NCBI RefSeq assembly: GCF_000717175.1
Contig: NZ_JNYD01000005.1
Location: forward strand, 265,810 to 329,809
DNA length: 64,000 nucleotides
Direction of reading: 5' to 3'
From: Pseudonocardia autotrophica
GTDB taxonomy: Bacteria; Actinomycetota; Actinomycetes; Mycobacteriales; Pseudonocardiaceae
Shown here: positions 54,374 to 63,719 of the stretch, piece after piece
How positions within the stretch are numbered: the stretch's first letter is position 1
Layout of the letters: every line of letters starts with the position of its first letter
Made by a program: the position numbers and the translations under genes
Notes under the pieces: model-generated
Told to the model about the DNA's origin: nothing
Database searches by the model: none
What the model saw: only the letters and a program-made list of their open reading frames with translations

Positions 54374-56041
54374 GTGAACGCCGACGTGATCGTCGTGGGG
54401 GCCGGGCTGGCCGGTCTCGTCGCGACCGCCGAGCTCGCCGCCGCGGGCCGCAAGGTCGTGCTGGTCGATCAGGAGCCGGAGACGAACCTGGGCGGCCAGG
54501 CGTTCTGGTCGTTCGGCGGGCTGTTCCTCGTCGACTCCTCCGAGCAGCGCCGGATGGGGATCAGGGACTCGGCCGAGCTGGCCCTGCAGGACTGGCTGGG
54601 CAGCGCGGGCTTCGACCGGGAGGTCGACGACCCGGCCGGCGAGGACTTCTGGGCCCGGCAGTGGGCCACCGCCTACGTCGACTTCGCCTCCGGCGAGAAG
54701 CGCGCCTGGCTGCACGGCCTCGGCGTGCGCTGGTTCCCGCTGGTCGGCTGGGCCGAGCGCGGCGGCTACCTCGCCGACGGGCACGGCAACTCCGTCCCGC
54801 GTTTCCACGTCACCTGGGGCACCGGGCCGGGTCTGGTCGAGCCGTTCGCGACCGCGGTGCGCGACGCCGAGCGCGCCGGCCTGGTCGAGCTGCGGTTCCG
54901 GCACCGGGTCGACGCCCTGACCAGCACCGGAGGGGTGGTCGACGGCGTGTCCGGCGCCGTGCTCGAGCCGAGCCCGGCCGCACGCGGGGCGGCCAGCTCA
55001 CGCGTCGAGACCGGGACCTTCGAGCTGAGGGCCCAGGCGGTGATCGTGACCTCGGGCGGGATCGGCGCGAACCACGACCTCGTCCGCGCGAACTGGCCGG
55101 CGCGGCTCGGCATGCCGCCGGAGCACATGGTCACCGGCGTCCCCGCGCACGTCGACGGCCGGATGCTCGGCATCACCGAGGCAGCGGGCGGGCGGATCGT
55201 CAACCGCGACCGGATGTGGCACTACACCGAGGGCGTCCGCAACCACGCCCCCGTCTGGGCCGGGCACGGGATCCGGATCCTGCCGGGGCCGTCGTCGATC
55301 TGGCTCGACGCCACCGGCCGCCGGCTGCCGGCGCCGTACTTCCCCGGCTTCGACACCCTCGGCACGCTGCAGGCGCTGCGCGCCACCGGTCACGACCACT
55401 CCTGGTTCGTGCTGACGCAGAAGATCATCGAGAAGGAGTTCGCGCTCTCGGGCTCGGAGCAGAACCCGGACCTCACCGAGAAGGACGTCCGGGCGACGCT
55501 CGGCCGGATCCGGCCCGGCGCCCCCGCGCCCGTCGAGGCGTTCAAGGAGCGCGGCGAGGACTTCGTGGTCGCCACGACACTCGCCGAGCTGGTCGACGGG
55601 ATGAACAAGCTGACCGCCGAGCCGCTGCTGGACGCGGCCGAGATCGAGCGGCAGATCGTGGCCCGGGACCGCGAGATGACCAACCCGTTCACCAAGGACC
55701 TGCAGGTCAGCGCCATCCACAACGCCCGGCGCTACCGCGGCGACCGGCTGGGACGGACGGCGTCCCCGCACCGGATCCTGGACCCGAAGGCGGGCCCGCT
55801 GATCGGCGTCAAGCTCCACGTGCTGACGCGCAAGACCCTCGGCGGGCTGCAGACCGACCTGTCCGGCCGGGTGCTCGACACCGCGGGCACGCCGGTCCCC
55901 GGACTGTTCGCGGCCGGCGAGGTGGCCGGCTTCGGGGGCGGCGGCGTGCACGGCTACCGCTCCCTCGAGGGCACCTTCCTCGGCGGCTGCCTGTTCAGCG
56001 GGCGCGGGGCGGGCCGGTCGGCCGCCCGCGACACCGCCTGA
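54374..56041 (+). CDS. FAD-binding dehydrogenase (KstD/fumarate reductase flavoprotein type)
   Basis: 555 residues. N-terminal Rossmann DVIVVGAGLAGLVATAELAAAG and LVDQEPETNLGGQAFWSFGG; a substrate cap domain; and the C-terminal FAD part GLFAAGEVAGFGGGGVHGYR with LEGTFLGGCLFSGR. It resembles Rv0785-type FAD dehydrogenases of unknown substrate rather than true 3-ketosteroid dehydrogenases, whose catalytic tyrosines are not obvious here. GTG start without a clear ribosome-binding site. The 256 bases after it contain no gene, only GC-rich sequence. Confidence 0.9.
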   Translation: MNADVIVVGAGLAGLVATAELAAAGRKVVLVDQEPETNLGGQAFWSFGGLFLVDSSEQRRMGIRDSAELALQDWLGSAGFDREVDDPAGEDFWARQWATAYVDFASGEKRAWLHGLGVRWFPLVGWAERGGYLADGHGNSVPRFHVTWGTGPGLVEPFATAVRDAERAGLVELRFRHRVDALTSTGGVVDGVSGAVLEPSPAARGAASSRVETGTFELRAQAVIVTSGGIGANHDLVRANWPARLGMPPEHMVTGVPAHVDGRMLGITEAAGGRIVNRDRMWHYTEGVRNHAPVWAGHGIRILPGPSSIWLDATGRRLPAPYFPGFDTLGTLQALRATGHDHSWFVLTQKIIEKEFALSGSEQNPDLTEKDVRATLGRIRPGAPAPVEAFKERGEDFVVATTLAELVDGMNKLTAEPLLDAAEIERQIVARDREMTNPFTKDLQVSAIHNARRYRGDRLGRTASPHRILDPKAGPLIGVKLHVLTRKTLGGLQTDLSGRVLDTAGTPVPGLFAAGEVAGFGGGGVHGYRSLEGTFLGGCLFSGRGAGRSAARDTA

Positions 56042-56297
56042 GGGCGGCGCACGAGGGGCTGAGAACGGGGCGCGGCCCGGCCGCCGTCGAGCCGGCCGGG
56101 CCGCCTTACCTCCGGGGGTGCGCGCGTAGCTCCCCAGTTGCGCGCGCGAGGCAGATCCGGAGTCGTCGCGGGCGCCGGACCCCCGGCCACGCGGCGCCGG
56201 TACCGAGTCTGGCCCACGACGATCACCTTTCGGCTACCCCTCCGCGCCGGAACGGAAACGGTGTTGCCGGAAATTCGTCGATCGTCCGGATCGGCTC

Positions 56298-56720
56298 TCA
56301 GGCCAGCTCGAGCGTGGCCCAGACGGTCTTGCCGGTGCGGGTGCGGCGGACGCCCCAGCGCGAGACCGCGTTGACGATGGTCAGGCCCCGGCCGCGGTGC
56401 GCGCCGAGCCGTGACTCCCCCACCGTCAGCGGGTCACCCGCGCCGGCGTCGTCGACCTCGATCCGCATCCGGACCCGGTCGAGCACGGTGACCCGCAGCC
56501 GCCGCGGGCCCCCCGCGTGCTCGACGGCGTTGGTCACGAGCTCGGTGCAGACGAGCTCGGCGTCGAGCAGGGTGTCCGTGGGTGCCAGTTGCTCGCGCAG
56601 CCAGGCGCGCAGACCGGGCAGGCAGGTGGCGTCCCGGAACGCGGCGACGAGCGAGGCGGGCTGGCCGTCCACGCGACGTCCGGCCACGTCCGTCCTCTCG
56701 TTCGCCTCGACCATGGTCAT
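56298..56720 (-). CDS. ATP-binding protein, anti-sigma/HATPase_c type
   Basis: 140 residues of the HATPase_c_2 (SpoIIAB/RsbW-like) fold: N-box ELVCTELVTNAVEHAGG, G1 box IEVDDAGAGDP and G2 box GRGLTIVNAVSRWG. Such stand-alone kinases phosphorylate or hold anti-anti-sigma factors; streptomycetes have dozens. No partner is adjacent. A start at ATG 56720 is used. Divergent from the NodA-like gene. Confidence 0.9.
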   Translation of the reverse strand: MTMVEANERTDVAGRRVDGQPASLVAAFRDATCLPGLRAWLREQLAPTDTLLDAELVCTELVTNAVEHAGGPRRLRVTVLDRVRMRIEVDDAGAGDPLTVGESRLGAHRGRGLTIVNAVSRWGVRRTRTGKTVWATLELA

Positions 56721-56916
56721 GATGCGGCAGTACCCCGTTCGGCCGTCCTTCACGCGTCCGGTGGAGCACACCCCTCGACCCGGTCGACCGGAGGTGCCTC
56801 CGCCCGGGGCCCGGGGTCCCCTCGGGCCACCGTTCCCCGCACGATCATCACGCCCGTGACCGGCTGGAACGCTGCTCCATCCGGCCGCCGGCGGCGATCT
56901 CTGCGAGGGTCGGGGC

Positions 56917-57465
56917 GTGCAGTGGAGTGCATGTCGCGAGGGCCGGATCACGATGGGCGAACACGCGGAGCTCGCGGTCCTGCTCCGCGCGGCCTACGCA
57001 CACCTCCCCGAGTTCTTCGGCGGGGTGCGGACGTGGTCCTACGTGCGGCCCGAGGCCCGGGTCATGGGCCGGGACGGCGAGGGGCCCGCCGCGCACGCCG
57101 GGGTGCTGCGGCGCTTCCTGCAGGTCGACGGCACCGACCAGCTGACCGCGGTGGTGGGCCTGGTGGCGGTGCGGCCCGGGCTGCAACGGCAGGGCGTCGG
57201 TCTGGCACTGCTCGACCGGGTGCGCGCCTTCCTCGGCGAGCTGGCGGTGCCCTTCGGCATCCTCATGTGCGCCGAGCACCACGTCGCCTTCTACGAGCGC
57301 GGCGGCTGGCGCCGGCTCTCGCCCCGGCGCTCCGTCTACTCGCCGGACGACACCACGGAGCCGCGCCCCTTCGTCGACGAGATCACCAGGACGACGCTGG
57401 TCCTGCCCGTCACCGAGAAGGACTGGCCGGACGGGGAGATCCACTGGAACGGCGCGACGGTCTGA
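56917..57465 (+). CDS. NodA-like acyltransferase (GNAT-fold)
   Basis: 182 residues from a GTG at 56917. The protein resembles rhizobial NodA along its length, as recalled: VQWSACREGR with HAELAVLLRAAY at the start, SYVRPEARVMGRDGEG, AAHAGVLRRFLQV, GLVAVRPGLQRQGVG, ELAVPFGI and the closing DWPDGEIHWNG (NodA: EWPAGTLIDRNG). NodA transfers a fatty acyl chain to the free amine of a chitooligosaccharide. Here neither nodB nor nodC is adjacent, so the acceptor is unknown; a cell-wall or glycolipid amine is possible. It is alone between an anti-sigma-type gene and a convergent GNAT gene. Confidence 0.78.
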   Translation: MQWSACREGRITMGEHAELAVLLRAAYAHLPEFFGGVRTWSYVRPEARVMGRDGEGPAAHAGVLRRFLQVDGTDQLTAVVGLVAVRPGLQRQGVGLALLDRVRAFLGELAVPFGILMCAEHHVAFYERGGWRRLSPRRSVYSPDDTTEPRPFVDEITRTTLVLPVTEKDWPDGEIHWNGATV

Positions 57466-57499
57466 GCGCCGGTCGGCACCGTGTGCACGGCCGCCGGTC

Positions 57500-58024
57500 T
57501 CACACCCGGCGGGCCGTCCCGCCGGTCCTGCGCAGGTCGAGGCTCATCCCGTGCTCGGGCAACACGAAGCCGTCCGGCCGCTCCTCTCGCTGCCTCCGCC
57601 CGTCCGGTATCCATCCGCGGGCGCGGTAGAAGGCCGCGGCGCGCTCGTTGCCGTCGAGCACCCAGAGCTCGGCCCGCGCGCACCCCTGCCGGGCCAGGTG
57701 CTCGACGGCAGCGTTGTGCAGCAGCGTGCCGATCGTGCGTCGCCACTGCGAGGGGGCGATGTACAGGGCCAGGAGCTCGCCGACGTCCGGATCGCCCGGG
57801 CGGGGACGGACCGCCACGAAGCCGACGAGTGCGCCGGACTCCTCCGCGACCAGCACCGCGGCGCCGGACGAGCCCAGCACCCCGCGCCACATCCGTTCCC
57901 GCTCGTCGACCGAGAGCGCGGCGAGGAGCTCCGCGGGCATCAGGCCCTCGTACGCGCTCCGCCACGACTCGACCTGCACGCGCGCGATCGCCCGCGCGTC
58001 GGTGACGGTGGCTCGCCGGACCAT
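57500..58024 (-). CDS. GNAT family N-acetyltransferase
   Basis: 174 residues, acetyl-CoA-dependent. GNAT pattern: RRATVTDARAIARVQVESWRSAY at the start, a strand VGFVAVRPRPGD, LLALYIAPSQWRRTIGTLL (acetyl-CoA P-loop, with R-R-x-x-G-T) and FYRARGWIPDG. The substrate is unknown. ATG at 58024; divergent from the serine hydrolase gene. Confidence 0.9.
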   Translation of the reverse strand: MVRRATVTDARAIARVQVESWRSAYEGLMPAELLAALSVDERERMWRGVLGSSGAAVLVAEESGALVGFVAVRPRPGDPDVGELLALYIAPSQWRRTIGTLLHNAAVEHLARQGCARAELWVLDGNERAAAFYRARGWIPDGRRQREERPDGFVLPEHGMSLDLRRTGGTARRV

Positions 58025-58182
58025 CCCCCGATCCTGGCGACGACGGGGCCGCTCCGGCAGCCCCTTCCGACCCGACGAATGGCGGGCGCCGCACCCGAAG
58101 CTGCGCGTGATCGTCGGTACCGCGGGGCGCGGCGGGTCGGCACGATCGACCCGATTCCCCGACATGACCAACGGAGGTCAGC

Positions 58183-59355
58183 ATGAGTCCTGCCATCGAC
58201 GGAAGCGGCATCGACCGGGTCCTGCGGGAGGCGGTCGAGTCCGGCGCGGTGCCGCACGTCGCGGCGATCGCCGCGGACCGCGACGGGATCATCTACGAGG
58301 GCGGGGCGGGCCCCCGCATCGTCGGCGAGGCCACCGAGGAGGTCTCCACCTCCACCCAGTTCCGGATCATGTCGATGACCAAGATGGTCGCGACGACCGC
58401 GGCGCTGCAGCAGGTCGAGCGGGGCGAGCTGGAGCTCGAGGCGCCCGTCGACACCTACTGCCCGGAGTTCGCCGAGATCCAGGTCCTCGAGGGCTTCGAC
58501 GGCGACACCCCGAAGCTGCGCCCCGCCGGCAGCCGCGCCACCGTGAAGCAGCTGATCACGCACACGTCGGGCCTCGGGTACTGGTTCTGGAACGAGGCGC
58601 TCGACAGGTACCAGAAGGTCACGGGGCTGCCGAACGTCCTGGGCGGCGCCGAGGCGTTCAAGGCGCCGCTGGTCGCCGACCCCGGCACGCAGTACGTCTA
58701 CGGGATCAACACGGACTGGCTGGGCAAGGTCGTGGAGGCAGTCGCCGGCCAGGGCCTGGACGTGGTGATCAAGGAGGGCATCACCGGCCCGCTCGGCATG
58801 GACGACACGATGTTCCTGCTCGACGACGGCCGCCGCGAGAACTGCGTGACCGTCCACGTCCGGGGCGAGGACGGGAACTGGACCTCGGCCGGCGAGCTGC
58901 TGCCGCAGCAGCCGGACTGGTACGCCGGCGGCCACGGCCTCTACTCCACCCCGCGCGACTACATCCGCTTCGAGCGCGCCCTGCTGCGCGGCGGCGAGCT
59001 CGACGGCACGCGGATCCTCACCGAGCAGACCGTCGACGCCGCCTTCACCAACCAGATCGGCGACCTGGACTTCCCCGCCGAGATCCCGACGGCCGACCCG
59101 CCGATCACCGACGCCCTGCGCGTCGGGCCGGGGTGGAAGTGGGGCCTCGGGCTCCTGCTGAACACCCGGGACGTCCCCGGGGGCCGACGCGCGGGCACCG
59201 GGGCGTGGGCGGGGCTGTTCAACACCCACTTCTTCGTCGACCGCGCATCCGGGGTCTGTGCGTCCATCTACACCAACTCGCTGCCGTTCATCACCGAGAA
59301 CGAGGCCTGGAAGCTCTACGGGGACTTCGAGTCCGCGCTCTACGCCGCCCTTTGA
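58183..59355 (+). CDS. Serine hydrolase, beta-lactamase class C/EstB fold
   Basis: 390 residues. The catalytic SxxK is SMTK (about residue 64), the YxN motif is in YVYGINTDWLGK (about 175) and the third motif region lies in WGLGLLLNTRD. No signal peptide, so it is a cytoplasmic esterase-type protein rather than a beta-lactamase. GGAGGT is five bases before the ATG. It is followed 62 bases later by an HSL-type hydrolase; both could serve one ester-degrading route. Confidence 0.9.
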   Translation: MSPAIDGSGIDRVLREAVESGAVPHVAAIAADRDGIIYEGGAGPRIVGEATEEVSTSTQFRIMSMTKMVATTAALQQVERGELELEAPVDTYCPEFAEIQVLEGFDGDTPKLRPAGSRATVKQLITHTSGLGYWFWNEALDRYQKVTGLPNVLGGAEAFKAPLVADPGTQYVYGINTDWLGKVVEAVAGQGLDVVIKEGITGPLGMDDTMFLLDDGRRENCVTVHVRGEDGNWTSAGELLPQQPDWYAGGHGLYSTPRDYIRFERALLRGGELDGTRILTEQTVDAAFTNQIGDLDFPAEIPTADPPITDALRVGPGWKWGLGLLLNTRDVPGGRRAGTGAWAGLFNTHFFVDRASGVCASIYTNSLPFITENEAWKLYGDFESALYAAL

Positions 59356-59417
59356 TCCCCGCCCCGCCGCGGCCGGTGCGCCGGCCGCGGCGGGCCCGTC
59401 CGGAGGAGGCCCCGACG

Positions 59418-60380
59418 ATGACGGCGGTCGCGCGCCCGGAGTTCGACCCCGAGCTGAAGGCCGGCCTGGCCGTGGTCGGCGGGGTCTTCCCGCCGACGAT
59501 CACGCCCGACCTGATCGCCTTCATGCGGCGCTCGTACGCGTCCCCGCCGATCGAGGACACACTGCGCGGGCGGGCGATCGAGCGGCGCGAGCACGTGATC
59601 GCGGGGCATCGCGGGGACCCGCTCGCCGTGTCCGTGCTGCGGCCGGCGGGGATCGACACGCCCCGGCCCGGCGTGCTCTTCGTGCACTCCGGCGGGCTGA
59701 TGTTCGGCGACCGGTTCAGCGGTGCGGACCTCGTGCTGGACTGGGTCGACGGGCTCGGCGCGGTGCTCGTGACCGTCGAGTACCGGCTGGCGCCCGAGTT
59801 CCCCGACCCGTACCCGCGCGAGGACTGCTACGCGGCGCTCGAGTGGGTCGCGGCGAGCGCCGAGGTGCTCGGGATCCGGCGCGACCGGCTGCTGGTCGCC
59901 GGCGCCAGCTCCGGCGGCGGCCTCGCGGCGGGGATGACCCTGGCCTCCCGGGACCGGGGCGGGCCAGCGCTCTGCGGGCAGGTGCTGGACTACCCGATGC
60001 TCGACGACCGGGGCGGCACGCCGTCCACCCGGCAGTTCGACGGCGTGGGCGTGTGGGACCGGGTCAGCAACGAGACCGGGTGGACCGCGCTGCTCGGCGA
60101 GGCCCGCGGCGGCCCCGGCGTCTCGCCCTACACCGCGCCCGCCCGGGCCACCGACCTGCGCGGACTGCCGCCGGCGTTCGTCGACGTCGGGGCGGCGGAG
60201 ATCTTCCGGGACGAGGCGATCGCGTACGCCGACCGGATCTGGGCCGCGGGCGGCGACGCCGAGCTGCACGTCTGGGCGGGCGGCTTCCACGCCTTCGACA
60301 TCTTCGCCCCGCACACCGCGCTCGCCCGCGGGATGATCCGCACCCGCAAGGCCTGGGTGGAGAAGATCCTGGCCGACTGA
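59418..60380 (+). CDS. HSL-family alpha/beta hydrolase (esterase)
   Basis: 320 residues. Nucleophile in GASSGGGLA (about residue 159), HSL-type oxyanion loop as HSGG in VLFVHSGGLMFGD (family usually HGGG), acid in DVGAAEIFRDEA and His in GGFHAFD. Probably cleaves short esters. GGAGGA in the leader supports the ATG at 59418. A frameshifted regulator follows after 64 bases. Confidence 0.9.
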   Translation: MTAVARPEFDPELKAGLAVVGGVFPPTITPDLIAFMRRSYASPPIEDTLRGRAIERREHVIAGHRGDPLAVSVLRPAGIDTPRPGVLFVHSGGLMFGDRFSGADLVLDWVDGLGAVLVTVEYRLAPEFPDPYPREDCYAALEWVAASAEVLGIRRDRLLVAGASSGGGLAAGMTLASRDRGGPALCGQVLDYPMLDDRGGTPSTRQFDGVGVWDRVSNETGWTALLGEARGGPGVSPYTAPARATDLRGLPPAFVDVGAAEIFRDEAIAYADRIWAAGGDAELHVWAGGFHAFDIFAPHTALARGMIRTRKAWVEKILAD

Positions 60381-60444
60381 CCCGTACTGACGGGTGACCC
60401 GGGCCACTACACTCGGCCCCTCGGAACGACGTCGTGAGGTGGTC

Positions 60445-61499
60445 GTGCAGGAGCTCCTGGGCCGCATCTCCGCCCTCGACCCCCAGGCCAGCGTGAGCCT
60501 GCGGGTGATCGCCTGCTTCGACGAGCTCGTCGTGGGCAACGTCAACACCCGCGGCCTGCTCAGCGCGGCCGCCTCGCTCGCGGGCTGCACGGCGGGGTTC
60601 TGCCAGGACCTGCCGCCGAGGGCCGTGCGGGTCACGCCCAAGGGCGAGCTCGCCGAGGGGCACGCACTGCCACCGGCGGACTCGTCGATCCACTGCGACG
60701 GCCTCACGGTGTGGCTCGAGCGCGAGGGACCCGCCCACGCCAACGACTCGATCATCCTCGAGCGGCTCGCGCTGGCCGTGCGGATCCGGCACGGGCGGGG
60801 CCGGCGGGACGCCGACAACCGGCGCGAGCTGGGCCTCCTGCTCGACCGCTCGGTCCCCGTGGAGGAGCGCCGCACCGCCGCGGCCCGCCTGCACCTCGCG
60901 CCCGGGGCGAAGTACCGCGTGCTCGCCGCGCCGCTGTTCGCGGTGTGGGCGGAGCACCCGACCGGCGCCGAGGACGTCGTCGCCACCCCGTACGGCCCCA
61001 TCCACGCGCTCGTCGTCCCGCAGGACCGGGCACGGTGCGGCGCGAGCCCGTCGGGGATCGGAATCGCGACCACGGTGGAGCACCTGCACCGCTCGTTCCG
61101 CACCGCCGTCGTCGCGCTGCGGTTGTGCGCGCCGCCGGCCACACCCTGCGTGCTCGCCGACCGCTACGGCGGGGTGATCGAGCTGCTCGCCGACGCCCCG
61201 CTCGACGCCGACCTCCCCGACGTCGCCCCCTCGACGAGGTCATGGGGCACGCCTGGGGCCCGGCCACGCTCGACGCGCTGGTCCGCGCGGGGTCGGTCCG
61301 GCAGGCCGCGCGGCTGGCCGGGGTGCACCACAGCACGCTGCAGACCCGGCTCGACGCGATCACGGACGTCGTCGGGTTCGACCCGTTCGACGGCATCGGC
61401 CGCACCCGGCTCGGCATCGCGTACCTGGTGTGGCGGCAACGCAACTCGCGGGTGCTGGACCTGCCCGCGCCGACCTACACGGCCTCCACGGCGGGCTGA
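60445..61499 (+). pseudogene. PucR/CdaR-type regulator split by a frameshift
   Basis: The N-terminal ~260 residues read in one frame (ELLGRISALDPQASVSLRVI up to EHLHRSFRTAVVALRLCAPP, LADRYGGVIELLADAPLDADLPDV). The C-terminal PucR HTH continues in another frame: LDEVMGHAWGPATLDALVR, AGSVRQAARLAGVHHSTLQTRL, IGRTRLGIAYLVWRQR. The switch lies at a run of five C at 61226-61230; one additional C restores a single frame. A sequencing deletion or a true pseudogene is possible. The GTG at 60445 has GAGGTGG upstream and a TACACT -10-like element at 60408-60413. The regulator may control the adjacent hydrolases. Confidence 0.8.
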
Positions 61500-61503
61500 C
61501 GCG

Positions 61504-62301
61504 CTAGCCGCGGGCGGCCTGGACGAGGTAGGTCACCGCGAGCCCGATCGCCAGGACCCCGAGCAACGTGCGCAGCGCCGTCTCCGGGACCCGCGGTTGG
61601 AGGCGGGCGCCGAGGTAGCCGCCGATCAGGCCCCCGGCGCCGCAGCACAGCCCGGTGATCCAGTCGGGCCCGACCGGCCAGTCGACGACCAGGGACAGCA
61701 GGCCGTAGGTCGCGACGCCGGCCACCGAGGTGAGGAACGTGGCCGCGAGGGCCGCGGGGGCGACCGTCGCGACGGACATGCCCGTCCCCACCAGGATCGG
61801 TCCGAGCAGCGAGCCGCCGCCGATGCCGTAGATCCCGCCGACGACCCCCACGACGGCGCCGAGCCCGGTCACGACCGGCCCCCGCAGCTCGCGCGGGGGT
61901 GCGGGGCGGTCCCGGATCCGCAGGCACAGCCAGATCCCGATGCCGAGCAGCAGCGCGGCCGCCAGCACGCGGAACACCCGGTCACCGGGCGCGAGGAACA
62001 CCCGCACGAGGGTCCCGACGACGACCCCAGGCAGCGTCCCGGCGACGAGCCGCCGGGTCAGCGGGCCGCCGAGCGCGCCGGTGCGGTGGTGGCGGAGCAG
62101 GGCGCCGGGGGTGGCGACGACGTTGTACAGCAGGTTCGTCGGGGTGACGGCAGGGCTGGGCACCCGCAGGAGGTCGAACTGCACCGGGAGCAGGAAGACC
62201 GCGCCGGACACCCCGACGGGCGTGGTCACCACGGCGACGACCAGCCCTGCACCGAAGGCGAGCAATGCCGTGAGCGGGGACACGAGGGGATCCTCGCTCA
62301 C
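61504..62301 (-). CDS. TauE/SafE family sulfite/organosulfonate exporter-like protein
   Basis: 265 residues with about eight hydrophobic helices in two repeats. Each half begins with a Pro/Gly-rich motif (GVSGAVFLLPVQFDLLRVP and GIYGIGGGSLLGPILV). Family members move sulfite, sulfoacetate or other small anions; substrate unknown here. Start GTG at 62301 and tail-adjacent to the split regulator. Divergent from the next gene. Confidence 0.9.
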   Translation of the reverse strand: MSEDPLVSPLTALLAFGAGLVVAVVTTPVGVSGAVFLLPVQFDLLRVPSPAVTPTNLLYNVVATPGALLRHHRTGALGGPLTRRLVAGTLPGVVVGTLVRVFLAPGDRVFRVLAAALLLGIGIWLCLRIRDRPAPPRELRGPVVTGLGAVVGVVGGIYGIGGGSLLGPILVGTGMSVATVAPAALAATFLTSVAGVATYGLLSLVVDWPVGPDWITGLCCGAGGLIGGYLGARLQPRVPETALRTLLGVLAIGLAVTYLVQAARG

Positions 62302-62365
62302 CGCGGGTCCGGAACTGTCGGTCCTCCTCCGTAGGGTCCGATCCGGACGGACGAGGAGGGCGAAG

Positions 62366-62830
62366 GTGGAGCACCCGGACCCGGTGATGGCGGAGATCGC
62401 GCAGGTGGTCGAGCTGGGGCAGACCGGCTCGGCGGCGGAGGCGCGGGCGCGGTTCACGCAGCTCTGGGAGCGGTTGGGGCCGCGCGGCGACCCGTTGCAC
62501 CGGTGCGCGCTCGCGCACTACGCGGCGGACGTGCAGGAGGACCTGGCCGAGGAGCTGCGGTGGGACCTCCGCGCGCTCGCGGCCGCGGACGAGCTGACGG
62601 ACGAGCGCGCGCAGCAGCACCACCACTCCCTCGCGGTGGCGGGCTTCTACCCGTCGCTCCACCTCAACCTCGCCGACGTCCACCGCCGCCTCGGCGATGC
62701 CGGGCGCGCCCGCGATCACCTCGCCCGGGCCGAACGGGCGGTCGACGCCCTCGGCGACGACGGGTACGGCAGCATGATCAGGCAGGGCATCGCCCGGTGC
62801 GCCGAACGCCTTGCGGTGGAAGGACGATGA
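62366..62830 (+). CDS. TPR-like helical protein
   Basis: 154 residues, helical throughout, with repeat-like pairs: AEIAQVVELGQTGSAAEARARFTQLWERLG and LHLNLADVHRRLGDAGRARDHLARAERAV (in part) match TPR spacing. No catalytic motif. Similar small proteins are common in actinobacteria and appear beside various enzymes, function unknown. AGGAGGG lies before the GTG. Confidence 0.8.
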   Translation: MEHPDPVMAEIAQVVELGQTGSAAEARARFTQLWERLGPRGDPLHRCALAHYAADVQEDLAEELRWDLRALAAADELTDERAQQHHHSLAVAGFYPSLHLNLADVHRRLGDAGRARDHLARAERAVDALGDDGYGSMIRQGIARCAERLAVEGR

Positions 62831-62933
62831 CCGCGAGACCGGGGCAGCCTCGTCAAGGACCTGGGGCGGTTGCCGGGGGCCAGCGACCGGGGCCGGGGCC
62901 GGCGGCCGGGGTCGCAGCCGGGCACGCTGCCGA

Positions 62934-63401
62934 TCAGGTGAGCTTGCGGTAGGCAAGGTCGAAGTCGTGCTCCCATGTCGCGCCGCCGTCGTGTGACTTC
63001 TCCCATCGGCCCGTGATCGTCCGCCCAGCGTCGCCGAACGTGCCCGTGTAGCGCTGCGCGAAGTCCAGCGGGGTGAAGTCCGGCCGGTCCCGGAGAAGCG
63101 TCCACTCGCCGTCGCGCAACGTCATGCGGTAGACGCGGACCACGCCGCGTGAGTCGAAGTAGTGCTGCACGTACTCGTGCCCGTCGCCCTCCTCGGGCAC
63201 CGACAGCAGCGCGAGGACGCCCGGCGCCGCCGGATGGCTCGTGGTGGACCGCTGCTGCAGGAACTTCCTGCCCAGCTCCCATGCGAAGGTGAGGGTCCCG
63301 CGGATCGGCTCGGGGGTGAGGGTGAACCGCGCCTCGACCGCCCACTCCCCCACCAACGGCTCCAAGCGTTCCAGGGCCGCGGTGCGGGTGGCGTCGTCCA
63401 T
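62934..63401 (-). CDS. DUF1579-like lipocalin-type protein
   Basis: 155 residues of a beta-rich fold: LEPLVGEWAVEARFT, IRGTLTFAWELGRKFLQQRS, HYFDSRGVVRVYRMTL, AQRYTGTFGDAGRTITGRWEKS and a terminal WEHDFDLAYRKL. This is the small-molecule-binding barrel shared by DUF1579/THAP4-like proteins. No function suggested. GAGGAGGAG precedes the ATG at 63401, within a run of GGTCCG-type hexamers. Confidence 0.82.
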   Translation of the reverse strand: MDDATRTAALERLEPLVGEWAVEARFTLTPEPIRGTLTFAWELGRKFLQQRSTTSHPAAPGVLALLSVPEEGDGHEYVQHYFDSRGVVRVYRMTLRDGEWTLLRDRPDFTPLDFAQRYTGTFGDAGRTITGRWEKSHDGGATWEHDFDLAYRKLT

Positions 63402-63700
63402 CGCGTCTCCTCCTCGGTCCGGGTCCGGGTCCGGGTTCGGGTTAGGGTTCGGGTTCGGAGGAGAGACTCGACGCCGCCTCGTTCCTCATCGCCGAGTCGG
63501 GTACCAGCAGCTGTGCGGGTCATGGCCGTCACCGACGGGCGGCCGCAGCGGTCGGAGGGTCGTCCTGATGAGCGCGCGTGCACAGCGGCAGTGCTCGGAG
63601 TGGGTGAACGCAGCGAAGCCTGGGGCGAAGGGAGCCCAGCGACCAGAGGCGGCACCGCTCGGGAACGGGCGGGACAGCGAGCGCCGGAACTTGTCGGTGC
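63402..63700. other. Intergenic region upstream of the DUF222 gene
   Basis: About 300 bases between the divergent DUF1579-like and DUF222 genes. Apart from the hexamer repeat, nothing coding or structured is evident; the end carries the SOS box at 63701-63716. Confidence 0.6.
63416..63457. repeat. Seven tandem hexamers, GGTYCG type
   Basis: Three GGTCCG, then GGTTCG, GGTTAG, GGTTCG, GGTTCG. A low-complexity run just upstream of the DUF1579-like start, likely a slippage tract. Confidence 0.85.
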
Positions 63701-63716
63701 TCGAATGTATGTTCGA
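63701..63716 (+). promoter_or_regulatory. LexA (SOS) box
   Basis: TCGAATGTATGTTCGA matches the mycobacterial/actinobacterial LexA box TCGAAC-N4-GTTCGA at 11 of 12 defined positions. It lies directly before the HNH gene start. Confidence 0.8.
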
Positions 63717-63719
63717 TCC

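Noticed and set aside
58183..59355. Beta-lactamase resistance gene
   Set aside because: No signal peptide, and the SMTK/YGIN motifs with this length fit the EstB-type esterases.
63416..63457. Telomere-like GGTTAG/GGTTCG hexamers as a chromosome end
   Set aside because: Only seven units, inside a gene-dense region with genes on both sides; actinobacterial telomeres are palindrome-rich and not of this type.
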